A stretch of 64,000 nt of DNA. Origin: Cenococcum geophilum 1.58 (Eukaryota; Ascomycota; Dothideomycetes; Gloniales; Gloniaceae). The notes below the pieces were generated by a model. It worked only from the letters and a program-made list of their open reading frames with translations. It did no database searches and had not been told where the DNA came from. Every line of letters begins with the position of its first letter. Position 1 is the stretch's first letter. The position numbers and the translations under genes were made by a program. The DNA is taken from assembly GCA_001692895.1 (NCBI GenBank), contig KV748191.1, positions 2,542,001 through 2,606,000 of the forward strand. Direction: 5' to 3'. Shown here piece after piece: positions 34,747 to 46,350 of the stretch.

Positions 34747-37031
34747 ATGCCAGAGTACAAAGGAGTCACCATCAAAGTTACGACGCAGGAAGGGGTTGAG
34801 CTAGATGAATATGGCGTCAAGTCGATGACTAGGCGTAACTTTTGCTCTGCCTACGTGCAATCCGAAACAGATGTATCGTTCAAGATATCCTTGACACCGG
34901 ATATCAGCTTCTTTGAAGAGGGCTGTCACGAATCTCCTGAATCGCGTCCTCGAAGAATAACACGTCCCAGTCGCTATCGCCACCGCCACCGAAATCGCAG
35001 TCCTTCCCCGTCGGGTGATGACTATATGAGCGAGTCGGATGAGTGGGACTCTAGGGATTACAATCACAGTAAGTTACTCTGCCTTATTCTTTTAATGAAT
35101 TTTCCCTCGTATGTGAGCTGGCTCCAGCATCCACTAACCAACGATCAGAATCACCAGTCCGAAGAGCGCCAAGATTCCATCTCCTTGCAACTATTCACAT
35201 TGATGGTCGTACTAAATACGAACGCCGAGTTATTATTTACCTTGACCCAAGGCACCGCAATTTCTCGGAACCAGATGGCAAGGTCTGGCTTACTTCTCGA
35301 TGGTCTAGAGCCGACGATGGTACAATTATGATGCACAAATGGGTGTTCAAGGATGTTGGTATCGAGTCAATGTTTGACAAATTGCTGCTGTCCGGGGACG
35401 TCAAGGAAGAGGAAGCCAATAAGGAAGATGAAGATGCCATCATCAACGCCATGAATTCCCTTGGAACAAAAGAAGATGGAGATGAAGAGGAGGCAAAAGT
35501 GGGTGTGATCAGGATCATCCTTCGGCGGATAAAGGTTGGATATGAATATGATGACAGAGATTTTAATCCGTCTTATAGGGAGGATGAGGGTGCCGATGTG
35601 GACATGGCGGACGCCAATAAAGTAACTCACACAATGGGCCTTGATAAAGGCTACAGCATTGGCCGCAAATCAGTTCAGGTCATCACCTACACTTCCTTCG
35701 ACGAGCCTGACTACGCGACATTCAAATTCTTCTACCGTAGTAAAGGTATGTTCTAAAGGATTAATTGCTGTATTCCGTGACTTTACCAACTTATGACCAC
35801 TGGAATCCTCTCATAAACTTAGACCATATTATCGATACTGACAGGTTTGCCCGTGTTTATAGATGTCCTTCGAAAGTTTGGCTTCGCAAATTTCCCTCGA
35901 TCTCCACCACTACCACCTACGACCATAGCTCGGGGACGTTTACAGAAATCAATGACATACATGACACCTCTAAGCGTTAGTAACCCGCTTCCTCCAGGAA
36001 TACCTTGTCGGCCTTTGGAGACAACAGATCAGAGGTCCTCCGAAAATCAGTCTCCTAAAGAAAAGACTGTGGATGATAAGAGCAATGGGAACGTCGCAAA
36101 TTTATCTAAGAGATCAGTTATGAGACCAAGCTTCACAACATTCCGTGATACTAAAAAGACCGATGCGCCCAAAGGCAAAGGCAAAGACAAAGACCAAATC
36201 ACCATGCCTCCAGGAAGTTTTCGTCCTTTCAACATTAATGATCAGCATAAACCCCGCATGAGCACCCCAACCGCTGATATAGACTCTCCATCGGATTCAG
36301 AAGGAGACTCAGCTAATCCGCTCAGCGAGACGTCGTCTTCATCAGCAATCAAGTCCTTCATTCGCTCCTTCAAAGGTACCTCCAGGTCCCCAATTCGCAG
36401 TCCTTCCAATGAAATCAACGAGAATGAAGAGACGCTCCGCGCCATCTCTATCTCAATCAATAAGCGCGTCCCGCATGACCTCGTATCCTCCAGCTCCACA
36501 GAGACCCTCCCCGCGCTCGCCAACAAGCCCGAAAAATTCACAGCAATCCAACACCCAAGCGGCACCGAGCCCGCGGGCAGCGATGCTGACGATGAAGCCG
36601 ACTGGTCTGAAGTCGAGAGCAAAGACACACTTACGAACCTGCACTTCACCTTCATCGACGCCAGCAACGGCATCTCCGAGAACCGCGACGACCACGGCCT
36701 GCACGAGCAGCTGCAAGACATCACAATCGCACAGCCAGGGATGAAGCGCAAGTCGCGCAGCAGCGGTGACGATGACGACGATGAAGAGGGCCCACTCTAC
36801 CTCTCCAACGGGATCTTGGTAAAGAAGCTGCGCTCCGTCAGCGTGCAGAGCAGCACGATGTCCGGCTACCTCGCTGGCTCGGAGTCTAGTCCTGGTCACG
36901 CGAGCGACAATGCGACGCTCACGCCGCCAACGCCGCCATCGCCGCTGTTGATGCTGCTTCCCGGTATCACGGTCACGGCGCCGAGTGATGACGATGCGGA
37001 GGAGCGAAGGGCAGAGCAGGCGAGTCGGTGA
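34747..37031 (+). CDS. large acidic fungal protein with N-terminal DUF7918-like domain
   Basis: Three exons join in frame: 34747-35068, 35149-35745 and 35845-37031, giving 701 residues. The N-terminal 220 residues look like the fungal DUF7918-type sandwich domain: a short extended strand start (MPEYKGVTIKVTTQEG), the polar segment CSAYVQSETDVSFKISLTP, then ATIHIDGRTKYERRVIIYLD, and an IRIILRRIKVGYEYDDRDF strand. The rest is disordered and rich in Ser, Asp, Glu and Lys, with segments such as KGKGKDKDQITMPPGSFRPF and a basic KRKSR next to SSGDDDDDEEG. It ends AEERRAEQASR. The function is unknown; nuclear location is a guess from the basic and acidic clusters. Intact, no oddities. Confidence 0.8.
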
Positions 37032-37876
37032 GCCGGGTGCGAGATGCTGGGGGTAATAGCGTGGACGACTGCCCGCTTGGAGCCATTGGAACTTCACAGT
37101 CACTAGCTATCGTGGGTTGAGTTTTTTGCTTTAGCAGAGATTGACTGGGGGGCTGGTCTCCTGGAGCGGGTGTGGCGCACGGCGGTGGGGCGGGCGGCGT
37201 TGGTCACGTTGGCAACTTTTTGGCACGGCGAGTCGTGAGTTGTGGGATTCTGGGTTGCGATTTGTAACGGTGCGCTCTGGGGTACGGGGCGTGGCGTGCG
37301 CGGGGAGAGTGGGGGAGTGGGGAGTTAATGTCGATGCTGATGCTTTGCTTTATTGGCAATAATTTTCACAATGGTCCTGTGGTTGGGGTTTTTGAGACCG
37401 GGTGACATTCAGAATCGGGACTGTTCAACGTGACACACGGGGTTTTGCTCGGTTCCTGGGTTTTTCTCGCGCTAGTAGACCGCCCCCCTTTTCACTACCA
37501 AATTAGCATTTTGTCGCATATTGATGTTCAAATCGAGCAAAACTCAGGGACCGAACAAAACCCCGTGTGTCACGTTACATGACTCCTACCGGCTTGGAGC
37601 ATCCTCAATTCTTCAGCAAAATGGTGTGTGAAATATGCTGGTTTATCTAAGTTGATTCTTTGGAAATTATTCCTGTCTCGTCGGATATCTCACGGCGTCA
37701 CGTAGAGCAGATGTAAAATCGTAGCGGAAACACTTTTGTCTATTCATCATCCATGACCGCATAAAGATGTCATGAGATCGAGTTTTATCTACTCTAAGAT
37801 CTAAGCTCTAAGCTCTATGCTGAGTCCCACAAAGCGCCAGATGATGCAGCATGTACTGTCACAGCGTGCCATCCAA
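37032..37876. other. convergent intergenic region containing a MITE-like inverted repeat
   Basis: The 3' flanks of two convergent genes. Apart from the inverted repeat at 37427-37576, no feature is recognised. A G-rich plus-strand patch occurs at 37140-37320. Confidence 0.4.
37427..37576. mobile_element. MITE-like element with 43-bp terminal inverted repeats
   Basis: The left arm 37427-37469 begins AACGTGACACACGGGG. The right arm 37534-37576 is its reverse complement with four mismatches over 43 positions, three of them transitions. The 64-bp centre is unique. The total of 150 bp without coding capacity fits a miniature inverted-repeat transposable element. A clear target-site duplication is not visible. 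Confidence 0.75.
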
Positions 37877-38779
37877 TCAAGAGGCCTCCTCGACCTTCTT
37901 CAAGCACTCCTCAAACTCGCTCCAGTGGCGCATCACGACAATGGCGCCGCACTCCTCCTTCAGCATCTTCGCCATCTGGTCCTGCTCTTCGCCCTCGTAC
38001 GGGCCCACATAGCCGATCAGCGGGATCTTCGCATTCTTGGCCGCCGTCGCCCCACTCCTGCTGTCCTCAACCGCCACGCACGCCGCCGGCTCCGTGCCAA
38101 GCACCTTGCACGCGTGCAGGTAGATCGCCGGGTCGGGCTTGCTGGTAGGCTTGGGCAGGCTGGTCGCCGCGCTGAACACCTGGTTGGGGTCGAAGTACTT
38201 GTCCATGCCGACCTTGCGGATGGACGCCTGCACACGGCTGAGGGCCGACGAGCTGACGACGGCCATCTGGTACTTCTTGCTCTCGTGCAGCTTCTCGAGC
38301 TCGGGGATGACGCCGTCGCATGGCCGGGCCTTCTTCTCCAGCGTCTCGATCACCTTGCCTAGCTCGCGGTCGACGTAGCTGTCGAACTCCTCATCTGTCA
38401 GTGTGAAGTTGTATTTTTTGGTGAGGGACAGCATCATCCCGCGGAAGTTTTGCCCAACGAAGTCTTTGAGGAGGCTGGGGCCTGTGTAGCGGTCTGAAAT
38501 GCCTTTCTTCTCGAGGATCTCGTTGGCGAGCTCGGCGCAGGCTTCGAAGGCGAGCTCTTCGGAGAGCACGAGCGTATTGTCACAGTCGAAGAGGATCCAC
38601 TTTATCTATGAGATGTCGTATTAGCAATTTGTTGCAATGTGTGCGAGGGAGTATTGGTAGAAGAAGGAAGCTGATTGGAAGGATAGTGAAGTAGTGGGGT
38701 TCACGACTCATTTAGTCTCTGTAAGTTGGATTCTGGGAAGTAGAGGAGAAGAATAGATCGAAGGCCTTACCTTGGCCAT
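37877..38779 (-). CDS. HAD-superfamily hydrolase (phosphatase)
   Basis: Phosphoester hydrolase of the haloacid dehalogenase family. A 9-nt first exon (38771-38779, MAK) is followed by a 165-nt intron and one exon 37877-38605, giving 245 residues. Motif I is KWILFDCDNTLV (nucleophile and acid/base Asp), motif II lies in MAVVSSSALSRVQ, and motifs III/IV are KPDPAIYLHACKVLG and VAVEDSRSG. The cap region between (residues about 25-110) is helical, as in subfamily I enzymes. Substrate unknown; relatives act on sugar phosphates or nucleotides. The exon is strikingly GC-rich compared with its neighbours. It is convergent with the acidic-protein gene. Confidence 0.88.
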
Positions 38780-39751
38780 TTAAATCGTGGTAATTGGTTA
38801 TTTGAAGAGGGGCAGTGGTAAAGAGGATGTGTGAATGTGTTTATAATTGCGAGTAAACAGCTCAACACTCTACGATGACGACAGCGGGGTTTAAGCTAGG
38901 AGGATTTTACAAGGGCCACAAGCCTCAATTGAGCGGTATAAGAAAGAGGTAAAACGAAGAGGGGACTGAATAGTTAGGGAGAAAAGGTAGCTTAGGAGAT
39001 GAGGATTATATACTTCCATTTGTACGGAGGTAGCACAGACAGATGCGTGGAGTGGACATTCTGTCCCGCGCTTCCCCCACACCTGCATAAGACGGCGGTG
39101 GTAGTGGACTAAGTTCGGCTTTGAAGAAGCGCCGTTGACAATCTAGCGTCTTGACTCGAGGCTCTAGAAATCACTAAAGCCAATGTCTTGGTGCTTTTTC
39201 CTACTGACATACCGCTTGGATAACCCTCTGTAAATCTTTCCTTTCCCACCCTTCTGTCCGTTTCCCCTCGGGTTTCACAATAGTCACATGTAACAACTGT
39301 TTCGTGGGATTTGACTGCTTAGAGTAGTTATCTTAGATGTATGCCGCAGGCTTGTAATGAGACATGCATACAGCTGTATACTCGAGATTTTCTTTCATGA
39401 ATTGTTCGTCTCTGTCTCCAGTCTGCCATTACTCAATTGAGACGCGGAGCAACCCACCACTGGTAGCGCATATCAATTTCTTTGCAGACCGCTCGTTGGA
39501 CCCTCTCGATGGCTTCAGCATTGGGGCTGTGCACGATTAACAACCTGCATAAAAGGCGCTCGGCAAGCATGCAGCCTACTGACGCATCTCGCTGTCGCAC
39601 ACTCACCGACGCTGCCCGCCCTAAGCAAACCAGCAAGCGTCAAAGCGTCCAACACTATTTTTTCGTTCACCCTTTCATATGCAGGCATTTGCTGGCATAT
39701 CACGCGTGAGCCCAATCGCGGCAGGGGTCTATATTGCCTGACACTTGCGAT
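38780..39751. promoter_or_regulatory. divergent upstream region
   Basis: About 970 bp between the HAD gene and the 1075-residue orphan, which diverge. Overlapping short frames at 39430-39800 on both strands are not supported. Confidence 0.35.
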
Positions 39752-42700
39752 ATGTCCTCCGGCGGTCCAACCAGGCGGAATAAGACCCTGGTGCACCTGG
39801 ACCCCGGGCGAGCCTTGAGCCGCGGGAGGGAGGATGTGAAAGCTGCATCACTATCCACACCACGTGGTAAGAAAGAAAAGGCCAGAGATCTGACCCCGAA
39901 GACTCAGCATGAGTTGAGACGCTCAAGCGCCCCATCTCCGAGGTTGTTCAATGGTCCCAGTGAGCAGAGGTCGCCTGGCGCCAGAAGCCCGAAGCCGGAG
40001 CTACGTAAGTCGCTACCCTGGTAGATCATAGTCAATAAATGTCTAATATGAACTCCACACAGTAGATCCTGCGGATGAGGATGATTTGAAGGATTTGAGA
40101 AACAGAAGACCACCCAGGCGACGAGACTCGCGACATTATGATCCTGTCCTACAGCCCCACACAAAATCATCCCCAGCTATCACTCTCAAGAGACAAGATA
40201 GTGATGGTCCTCTCACATATGCACAAGCTGCTGGATCATCTTCCACTGGAGCGTTGCAGAGGACTTCTATCACCACTACGCCTTTATCGGCTGTGCAACG
40301 CCCACCACCTTCGCCACTTCCTGTTACGCCATGCAAGAAGTCAGCTGAGATAAAGAAGACGGTCAGTATTGATGATGATTCCGATGATACTGTATCCGTG
40401 TTTGATCAAGATGAAGGTTTTGAAGATGAGAACTCGGATTTTGCTACAGATTTATCAACAGCTTCTCTGGATAACCTGCCTCCCGAGATAAACCGCGATG
40501 AACGGCTTATCAACCCTCAAAAGTACTACAAGCAACTTGAAGAGCTAGAAGCCAATGTTGCTGGTAGTTCCGGTTTATTTCTTATGAAGAGTGAAATGCG
40601 GCAGGCGTACCCTCATGGAAAAGAATACAATTTGAAATTCGGTTTTCATGGACATGGAGAACATGCCTCAAATCCCGAATTCCCCGATTACGATGATGTT
40701 ATTATGAAGTTTTGTAAATCTAGCCCGGAATCTTCTCAATATGTAAAATCGTCTCAAGATACCATTCGATCTGTTAAGAATAATTCAGGTGCGTTAATAA
40801 ATATCTTCTTGAGATCCCTTCAAGTGCCCCAACCCACGCCAGTTAACATGATCTTGATTCACTAAGTCTCATTTGAATATATTTGACTGACTTATTTAGA
40901 TCTTGCCTACTGGGCTTTTAATGTTTTGGAATGTCGAAATTTAATGATTCAAATAAAGTCTAATATTCAAAGGATGATGAGCGCCCAATATTGTAATTCT
41001 TCTATCAATCTTCTTAGCGTCAATCGTCTCCGTCCAAATGTAGCAGAGCTTGTCCACGTCGAAATTGATGAAATATCTCGACTTCATGACTCTTTCGAAA
41101 ATACCCTCAAGGAGGTTGCTTCCATTGTAGAAAAACCAAAGTCGCGGTATCCAGCTCAAGTTGGAACCCTTTTGGAGGGTATCACCAGTCAATGCGATAA
41201 TTTGCTGGATAGACTTGGCCTGCCAAAGGGGACCGGAGTTGCTGGAAGATGGCGTAAAGCTTGTCTGATTCTCGATATTGGCATAATTTCATACTGCGGC
41301 GCTCATATCGAGCGATTTGACCACCAATTTCTCAGGGAAGACCTCGATCTCGCAAAAATTACCACCGCATGGACCTATGTTACCGATGGTAGTGAAGGCA
41401 TTATGCTTCGTCGGAGATCACTACGATGTCTGGATGGATTCTTGAGCTCTCACAAAGTCTGGGTATTGCAGAGTCAGCTCTTGTGGGAGGATAATGCACC
41501 GTTGTATCTTTCAACTACCATTGAAGAATTTTCGGATATCTGGGGGCCTGTGTGGGCAACCAAAAAGACCAAAGGCTCTAACACTATTCTCAAATACGAT
41601 GCTGGGCCTGGCTCAATTTTATCCTGGCCTGTGGAGGCGGTCACTCCTAAGCTAGAAGAGAATGAAGTGTTTTGTCATTGGGTTGCTATTGGCGAGAAAG
41701 AAACTAAGCAGCCTGTTGCCCTCCGACAAGGAATGAAATTATTAATTGGGGCTGCAACTGAGATAGAAAAAAAGTGAGTATCACGCTTATTCTGAATTTC
41801 GATTCCGTTACTAACCTATCTTAAGGACATCACAGCTGAAAGAAAACGGAGCTTGCGGAAACAGATCGCAAAGAGTGATCCAGCAACTTCGATCTGCAAA
41901 TATGCTTGAGGATCTCGGGACTCGTGCAGAATCTAGAGAGGTCGTACAAGAATCTATGTCTATGTCGGTTGGAGCTTATGGCATGGCGTTGGGCGGGACA
42001 AAAACTTACAAAGTAAGCCGGGAATGAGTTCACCTCTCTTAGGTTTCTTTCTGAGATAGCTATGTCATCGCTGTTATGAAACACGATTTTAATCTAACAT
42101 GCCTTTCAGAGACGATCCGGCATCACTCACAAGGACGCAGTTTGCGATGCATGGAAACACCACGATGGCAACCGCAATCCAGCTATTCTCGAACACTGGC
42201 TCGGACTAGAAGTATCATTCTGCAGCCACAATGCGCGACGTCGGCGCCTCAAATCTATCCTTAACTCCACCACCATGCGCAACTGGCTTGAAGCGTGCAA
42301 AACCAATAAAGAACCATTCCCCTGCGAAAAAGCTTTCGACGAAGCCATTCAAAGCAAGGATCCACGTGCCTTTCGGGATCTGTACAAGAATCACCGTGAA
42401 TGGCGCAGAGATCTAGCGCAACTAGTCTCGTGGTGTCTAGAGGGCTTACGGCATTCTAGCATTGACCAAGACGGTACAGTGAGAGCTTTGTGGATGCCCG
42501 AGGACCACCAAAGATTCAGAGTCAAATTGCGGCAAAATTCTCATAGTTGGACAGGGTTTCTAGCCGATTCGGAAACCAAATGTACCATGGCCGTCATTTC
42601 AGGGAGATGCTTACAGACAGATTACAAGTATGCCGCATGCTGCCAAACCAAAGATCTGAATACGGGCCACCTGGGATATCCAGTTCTAGAAACAGCTCTA

Positions 42701-43297
42701 GTAATCAACGAAGATGCCCCGATGCCTAAAGGACTAGAGCTACGATACACCGGGAACGAAAAGGTATGGTCCCTTGCCAGCTCAAACCAATACAGCCCAA
42801 ACTCACAAATCCAGCACAAACAACTGCCCCGTTGGAGTTTCAGTCGAGTCCCGCGCGGTGAAAAATTCGTCCTGCCCTCCGGCCGCCTCAAAGTCATTGA
42901 GCCTTTTGCACGCACGCGCCTGCTCGTTGAATGGGAAGCGGGCATGTTTAAGAAGATCCACGAGGTGCACCAGTCCATGGTACGCAGCGTCGGTAAGGAT
43001 CCGCTGCACCACTGGGAACTCAGGGATGAGGAGGACTGGCCGAACAAGCCCATCCCGCTGTTTATCCTGTCACAGCATCGACTCAAGATGTCGCATAAGG
43101 AAGATGGCGCGGTGTCGTATTCACCGGGAGCGTCGTCGGTGGTTTCAGGCGCCTCGAGATACACGAAGAGTAGGCTGAAGAAGAGGTGGTCAGAGGAGAC
43201 GCCGCCGCCGAGTTACTCCGAGACTATGGAGAGACGGGCTTCTATGAAGGTACATAAGAAGGGTGTGGGTGGGCTGGGGATAACGATGGATGACTGA
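39752..43297 (+). CDS. large fungal-specific protein of unknown function
   Basis: Five exons join in frame: 39752-40004, 40063-40788, 40900-41773, 41826-42012 and 42110-43297, giving 1075 residues. The N-terminal 230 residues are basic and disordered with an acidic patch (DDDSDDTVSVFDQDEGFEDE). A folded middle part has INRDERLINPQKYYKQLEEL, LRPNVAELVHVEIDEISRLH, YCGAHIERFDHQFLREDLD, SLRCLDGFLSSHKVWVLQSQ, DIWGPVWATKK and LSWPVEAVTPKLEENEVFCH. The C-terminal third has AWKHHDGNRNPAILEHWLGL, CSHNARRRRLKSILNSTTM and the block GLRHSSIDQDGTVRALWMPE. I have seen this pattern as a stand-alone, widely kept ascomycete family without assigned role. No catalytic motif is recognised. Intact. Confidence 0.8.
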
Positions 43298-43884
43298 GTA
43301 GAGACTCCTTACAAGACCTTGAAGCGGCACATCTTGGGAGTGAAGTAACAGGAAATATCATCAAGAGGAGATTCAACTTAACCAAAATCCTAATAATTGT
43401 TCTAAACTACGAATACGATACACACCACACAAATTGATCTGGCTGATCCCCTCCGAAACAAAGACTTTCGACACAAGAATTTTCTTGAACAACTTTACTA
43501 GCTTCCACACTCCTAACACCTATTACAAACACAAACAATCAGGCCACCAAAACAACAGCAGTCGTATCAGACGACATCCTTTTACCCAACAACACCTCCA
43601 CGCCAGTCCTCCTACTCATCCCCCTCTGAACCCGTCCTCGACCCCGCCCCCTGCCTTTCCAACGCCTCCATCATCGTCCGCGCCACCCCCTCCCTAACCA
43701 CCACCTCCTCTGCCCTCCTCGCCTCCACGCTCCGCTCCACCGGCTTCGCAGAATGTTACACGCGGCGGGGCTTAGGGTTGCATGGGTGGGATGAGTGGGG
43801 CTTGGGGGCGGGGCTGGGTGCTGGGGCCTTCTTGCGGGTCGAAGAAGGGGCGGGTGCAGGCTAGGGAGGCTTCGGCTGCGGCGA
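43298..43884. other. convergent intergenic region
   Basis: The 3' flanks of the two adjacent convergent genes. C-rich low-complexity DNA at 43600-43740 yields Pro-rich open frames that I regard as chance. Confidence 0.4.
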
Positions 43885-45099
43885 TTAAGTTGCCGGGGGT
43901 GAGGGGAGGGTGACGTGGGGTCGCGGCGCTGCTTGGTGCTGCGTTGTTGGTGCTCCCGTTAGTTGTTGGTCGATGGTCAGGTATGCGAAGCGGGGTGGTG
44001 GTGGTTGAGGGTGGACGTGGCGAGATTGCTGCTTCTGCTGTTGGGGCTGCTGATACTGCTGGGGCTGCGCTGACCCGGGCATTAGCTGCGTTAGTGTGAG
44101 TGCTTGTTCCGCTGACGGTGGGATTCCGAATGTGAGTGGCAGGCGAGGTCGCATGTTCCTCTGAGTTGGTGTACTAGGGTCGACAACGCGTTGTATGTCC
44201 CCTGTAGAGTGCGGTCGTTGCTTTGAAGTGGTCCGCCGTTGTGGTATCTTCGATTTGCCATTTCTTTTAGGCTCCGGATGTGGTGATATAGGCGGTTGAG
44301 GCTCAGAGTTCGTTTCCGGTTGCTGAGCCTGCAGTTGGTATTGCTGCTGGACGTCTGAACCGGCCTTCTCATCCTTCATTTCGTCCCACCTACCTATTGG
44401 GAATTCGGGAGGGAATTTCCGATGAGGAGAGAACTTGGGCGGTTGCCTCTTCGAGCTGTAGCATTGAGGCTGAAAGCAACCCGTAGCGTCCACCTTATCC
44501 TCTTTCTCCGCTTGCAGATTCTCCATCGCCTTTGAATGTAACTCCTTGACCAATTCTAGCCTCTTCTCTACCAGAGCAGTCTTAGCAGGTGCGACCTCCT
44601 GCTTAGCAACTGCCTTCATTTTGTCCTCCTCCTTTCCTCGCGCTTTCTTCTCCTTAATCCCAACAATCCAAACGCCCACCCACTCATCGTCAATCTCCGC
44701 CCTCTCACTTTCTTGCTCCTGCTCTTCCTCCTCCAGCACTGCTTCCTTGTCCATCCCTTCACTGCCGCCCTCCACCCACACCGTCCCTTTGACCCGCCAA
44801 TCCACCCCCTCAAAATCATCTCCCACCGTACTGCCCTCGCTCGCCGAATCCATCTCCCACTCATAGGCCATGGCAAGCCTTCTCCGCCTGCTATCGGCCT
44901 CCCCAGCACTTGCGGCTTCCCCCTCATCTTCAGACGCAGAGAGGCCTGTGTGGTCTTCTGCAGGCGTGCTGGGCGGCGCGGCGGGACGCGCGAAGGGGTT
45001 CAGTTTTTGGAGAGCAGACGCCGGACCGGCGCTCAGGAGCGCGATGAGGCTGTTGAGTTCGGGGCCGGCGCCGGTGTGGGCGAGGGTTGCGCGGGGCAT
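43885..45099 (-). CDS. low-complexity hypothetical protein (404 residues)
   Basis: A single open exon from ATG 45097-45099 to a stop at 43885. The N-terminus MPRATLAHTGAGPELNSL precedes Ala/Pro/Glu-rich sequence, then a charged coiled-coil-like segment (KTALVEKRLELVKELHSKAM, about residues 175-200), a Lys/Pro-rich centre and a Gln/Pro-rich end (QPQQYQQPQQQKQQ). A few ordered motifs, such as MAYEWEMDSASEG and DDFEGVDWRVKG, suggest a real, rapidly evolving protein. No domain is recognised. An intron could be missed. Function unknown. Confidence 0.6.
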   Translation of the reverse strand: MPRATLAHTGAGPELNSLIALLSAGPASALQKLNPFARPAAPPSTPAEDHTGLSASEDEGEAASAGEADSRRRRLAMAYEWEMDSASEGSTVGDDFEGVDWRVKGTVWVEGGSEGMDKEAVLEEEEQEQESERAEIDDEWVGVWIVGIKEKKARGKEEDKMKAVAKQEVAPAKTALVEKRLELVKELHSKAMENLQAEKEDKVDATGCFQPQCYSSKRQPPKFSPHRKFPPEFPIGRWDEMKDEKAGSDVQQQYQLQAQQPETNSEPQPPISPHPEPKRNGKSKIPQRRTTSKQRPHSTGDIQRVVDPSTPTQRNMRPRLPLTFGIPPSAEQALTLTQLMPGSAQPQQYQQPQQQKQQSRHVHPQPPPPRFAYLTIDQQLTGAPTTQHQAAPRPHVTLPSPPAT

Positions 45100-45941
45100 C
45101 GTGTGGGGAGATATGGGATGGGAGACACGGAATGGGTGATGGGAAATGAGGAATTGGGAATGAGGAATGGAAAATGGAGAAAGGTGAACGGGTGAGCGAT
45201 ATAAGCGGGATAGTGCTTGTGTTGCCAGATAGGTTGATTTCTAAACACAGGGCTGGACGGTGCTGGAGTCGAGAGATATTTGGAGAGGTGGAGTGAAGGG
45301 AAGGAGCACTCGGGAAACGAAGAGGCAGGCAGCGGGCAGCAATAGCTCTCGACCGGTTTTTAGTGTCGTTGATGTAGAAGAGTTTTTTTGATAAAGTATA
45401 ATTTACACTATTGAAGTATGATGAACGACTACCTTGCTGGAGTGATACGCCGGTCCAACGAAAACGCTCTCTATTCTTACACTGCCGAGCATGAGCGGGT
45501 TCGGTGCTCATCTATGGTGGTTATCGGAATGGGCTGCATTCTACTGGAGTTTGGCGCTCTGGTCCTTGGGAGCGTGGTGTCATTATGGCGAGCGAGGTGT
45601 GTTGGGTGGGTTGGGACTGACATGTGATTTCATGCACTATTTTATTTCATCCATAGGAAAGCATTCCTATGTTTCAAAATACAACAGCAGCGGACATACT
45701 TGAAGTAAGGAAATGATGACTTGCTATCAAAACCTTCGGTTTAGGCAGTGTGTACCCTGCTTCCCGATGTATCCTACGTTCGATTTGTTTTCGTAGATGA
45801 AAGGCCCGAAAAAAATTTAATGGGAAGTGATCTGACCTAGTAGTAGTTTACCAAATACTGGAGATCTAATAGTTATGTGGATAATCGAGTCTCGAATGAG
45901 TTGGAAGAGGCTCTCCGGGATAAGATGATCCACAAACCTTG
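45100..45941. other. gene-free region left of the inverted-repeat element
   Basis: The start contains the promoter of the minus-strand hypothetical gene (purine-rich repeats of GGGAATGAGGAATGG type at 45130-45190). The rest shows no gene. Confidence 0.4.
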
Positions 45942-45943
45942 TA

Positions 45944-46350
45944 ATGTCCGCCCCTGCGTCGCGGAAAACCCACCGTACCGGAAAATATAAGGGGTACTTT
46001 GACCTTAAGCAACTATAACTCTGCGCACACGTTATACTTCACTATAATTATATATAAGTCGTATGCTATAGCTACTTTGCAATATTCGAGACCCTTTATC
46101 TCTATAAATTACGCTCGCATTATCGCCTTCGCGCCTTATTCGCAGAGAGCCTCCTTTTAGGGCGTAATCATATCCCTTTACTACGGTACCACCATTAAGC
46201 TCTTACCACTTATAAAACTTATAATAGGGTCTTATCCGAGCCTAAGAACTTCGTTACGATATTGGGAAGTTATTATTAGCCTCGTGTCTACTATGGTACG
46301 CAAATTTATGTAAGGTTGCCACGCGGGTTAATACCTCTAATTAAAGCGAT
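45944..46350 (+). repeat. left inverted-repeat arm (AT-rich, RIP-like)
   Basis: About 400 bp matching the reverse complement of 52545-52945 through most of its length, including CTTATAATAGGG/ATAAGGG and GTGTCTACT/ATGTCTACT variants. High AT content with many TA dinucleotides. The inner limit is approximate. Confidence 0.8.

Noticed and set aside
36453..37103. Long minus-strand frame opposite the acidic-protein gene
   Set aside because: Its range overlaps a well-supported exon on the other strand and reads as Val/Ala/Arg-rich noise.
44713..45195. A 160-codon plus-strand frame opposite the 404-residue protein
   Set aside because: Antisense of a GC-rich coding exon; no independent support.
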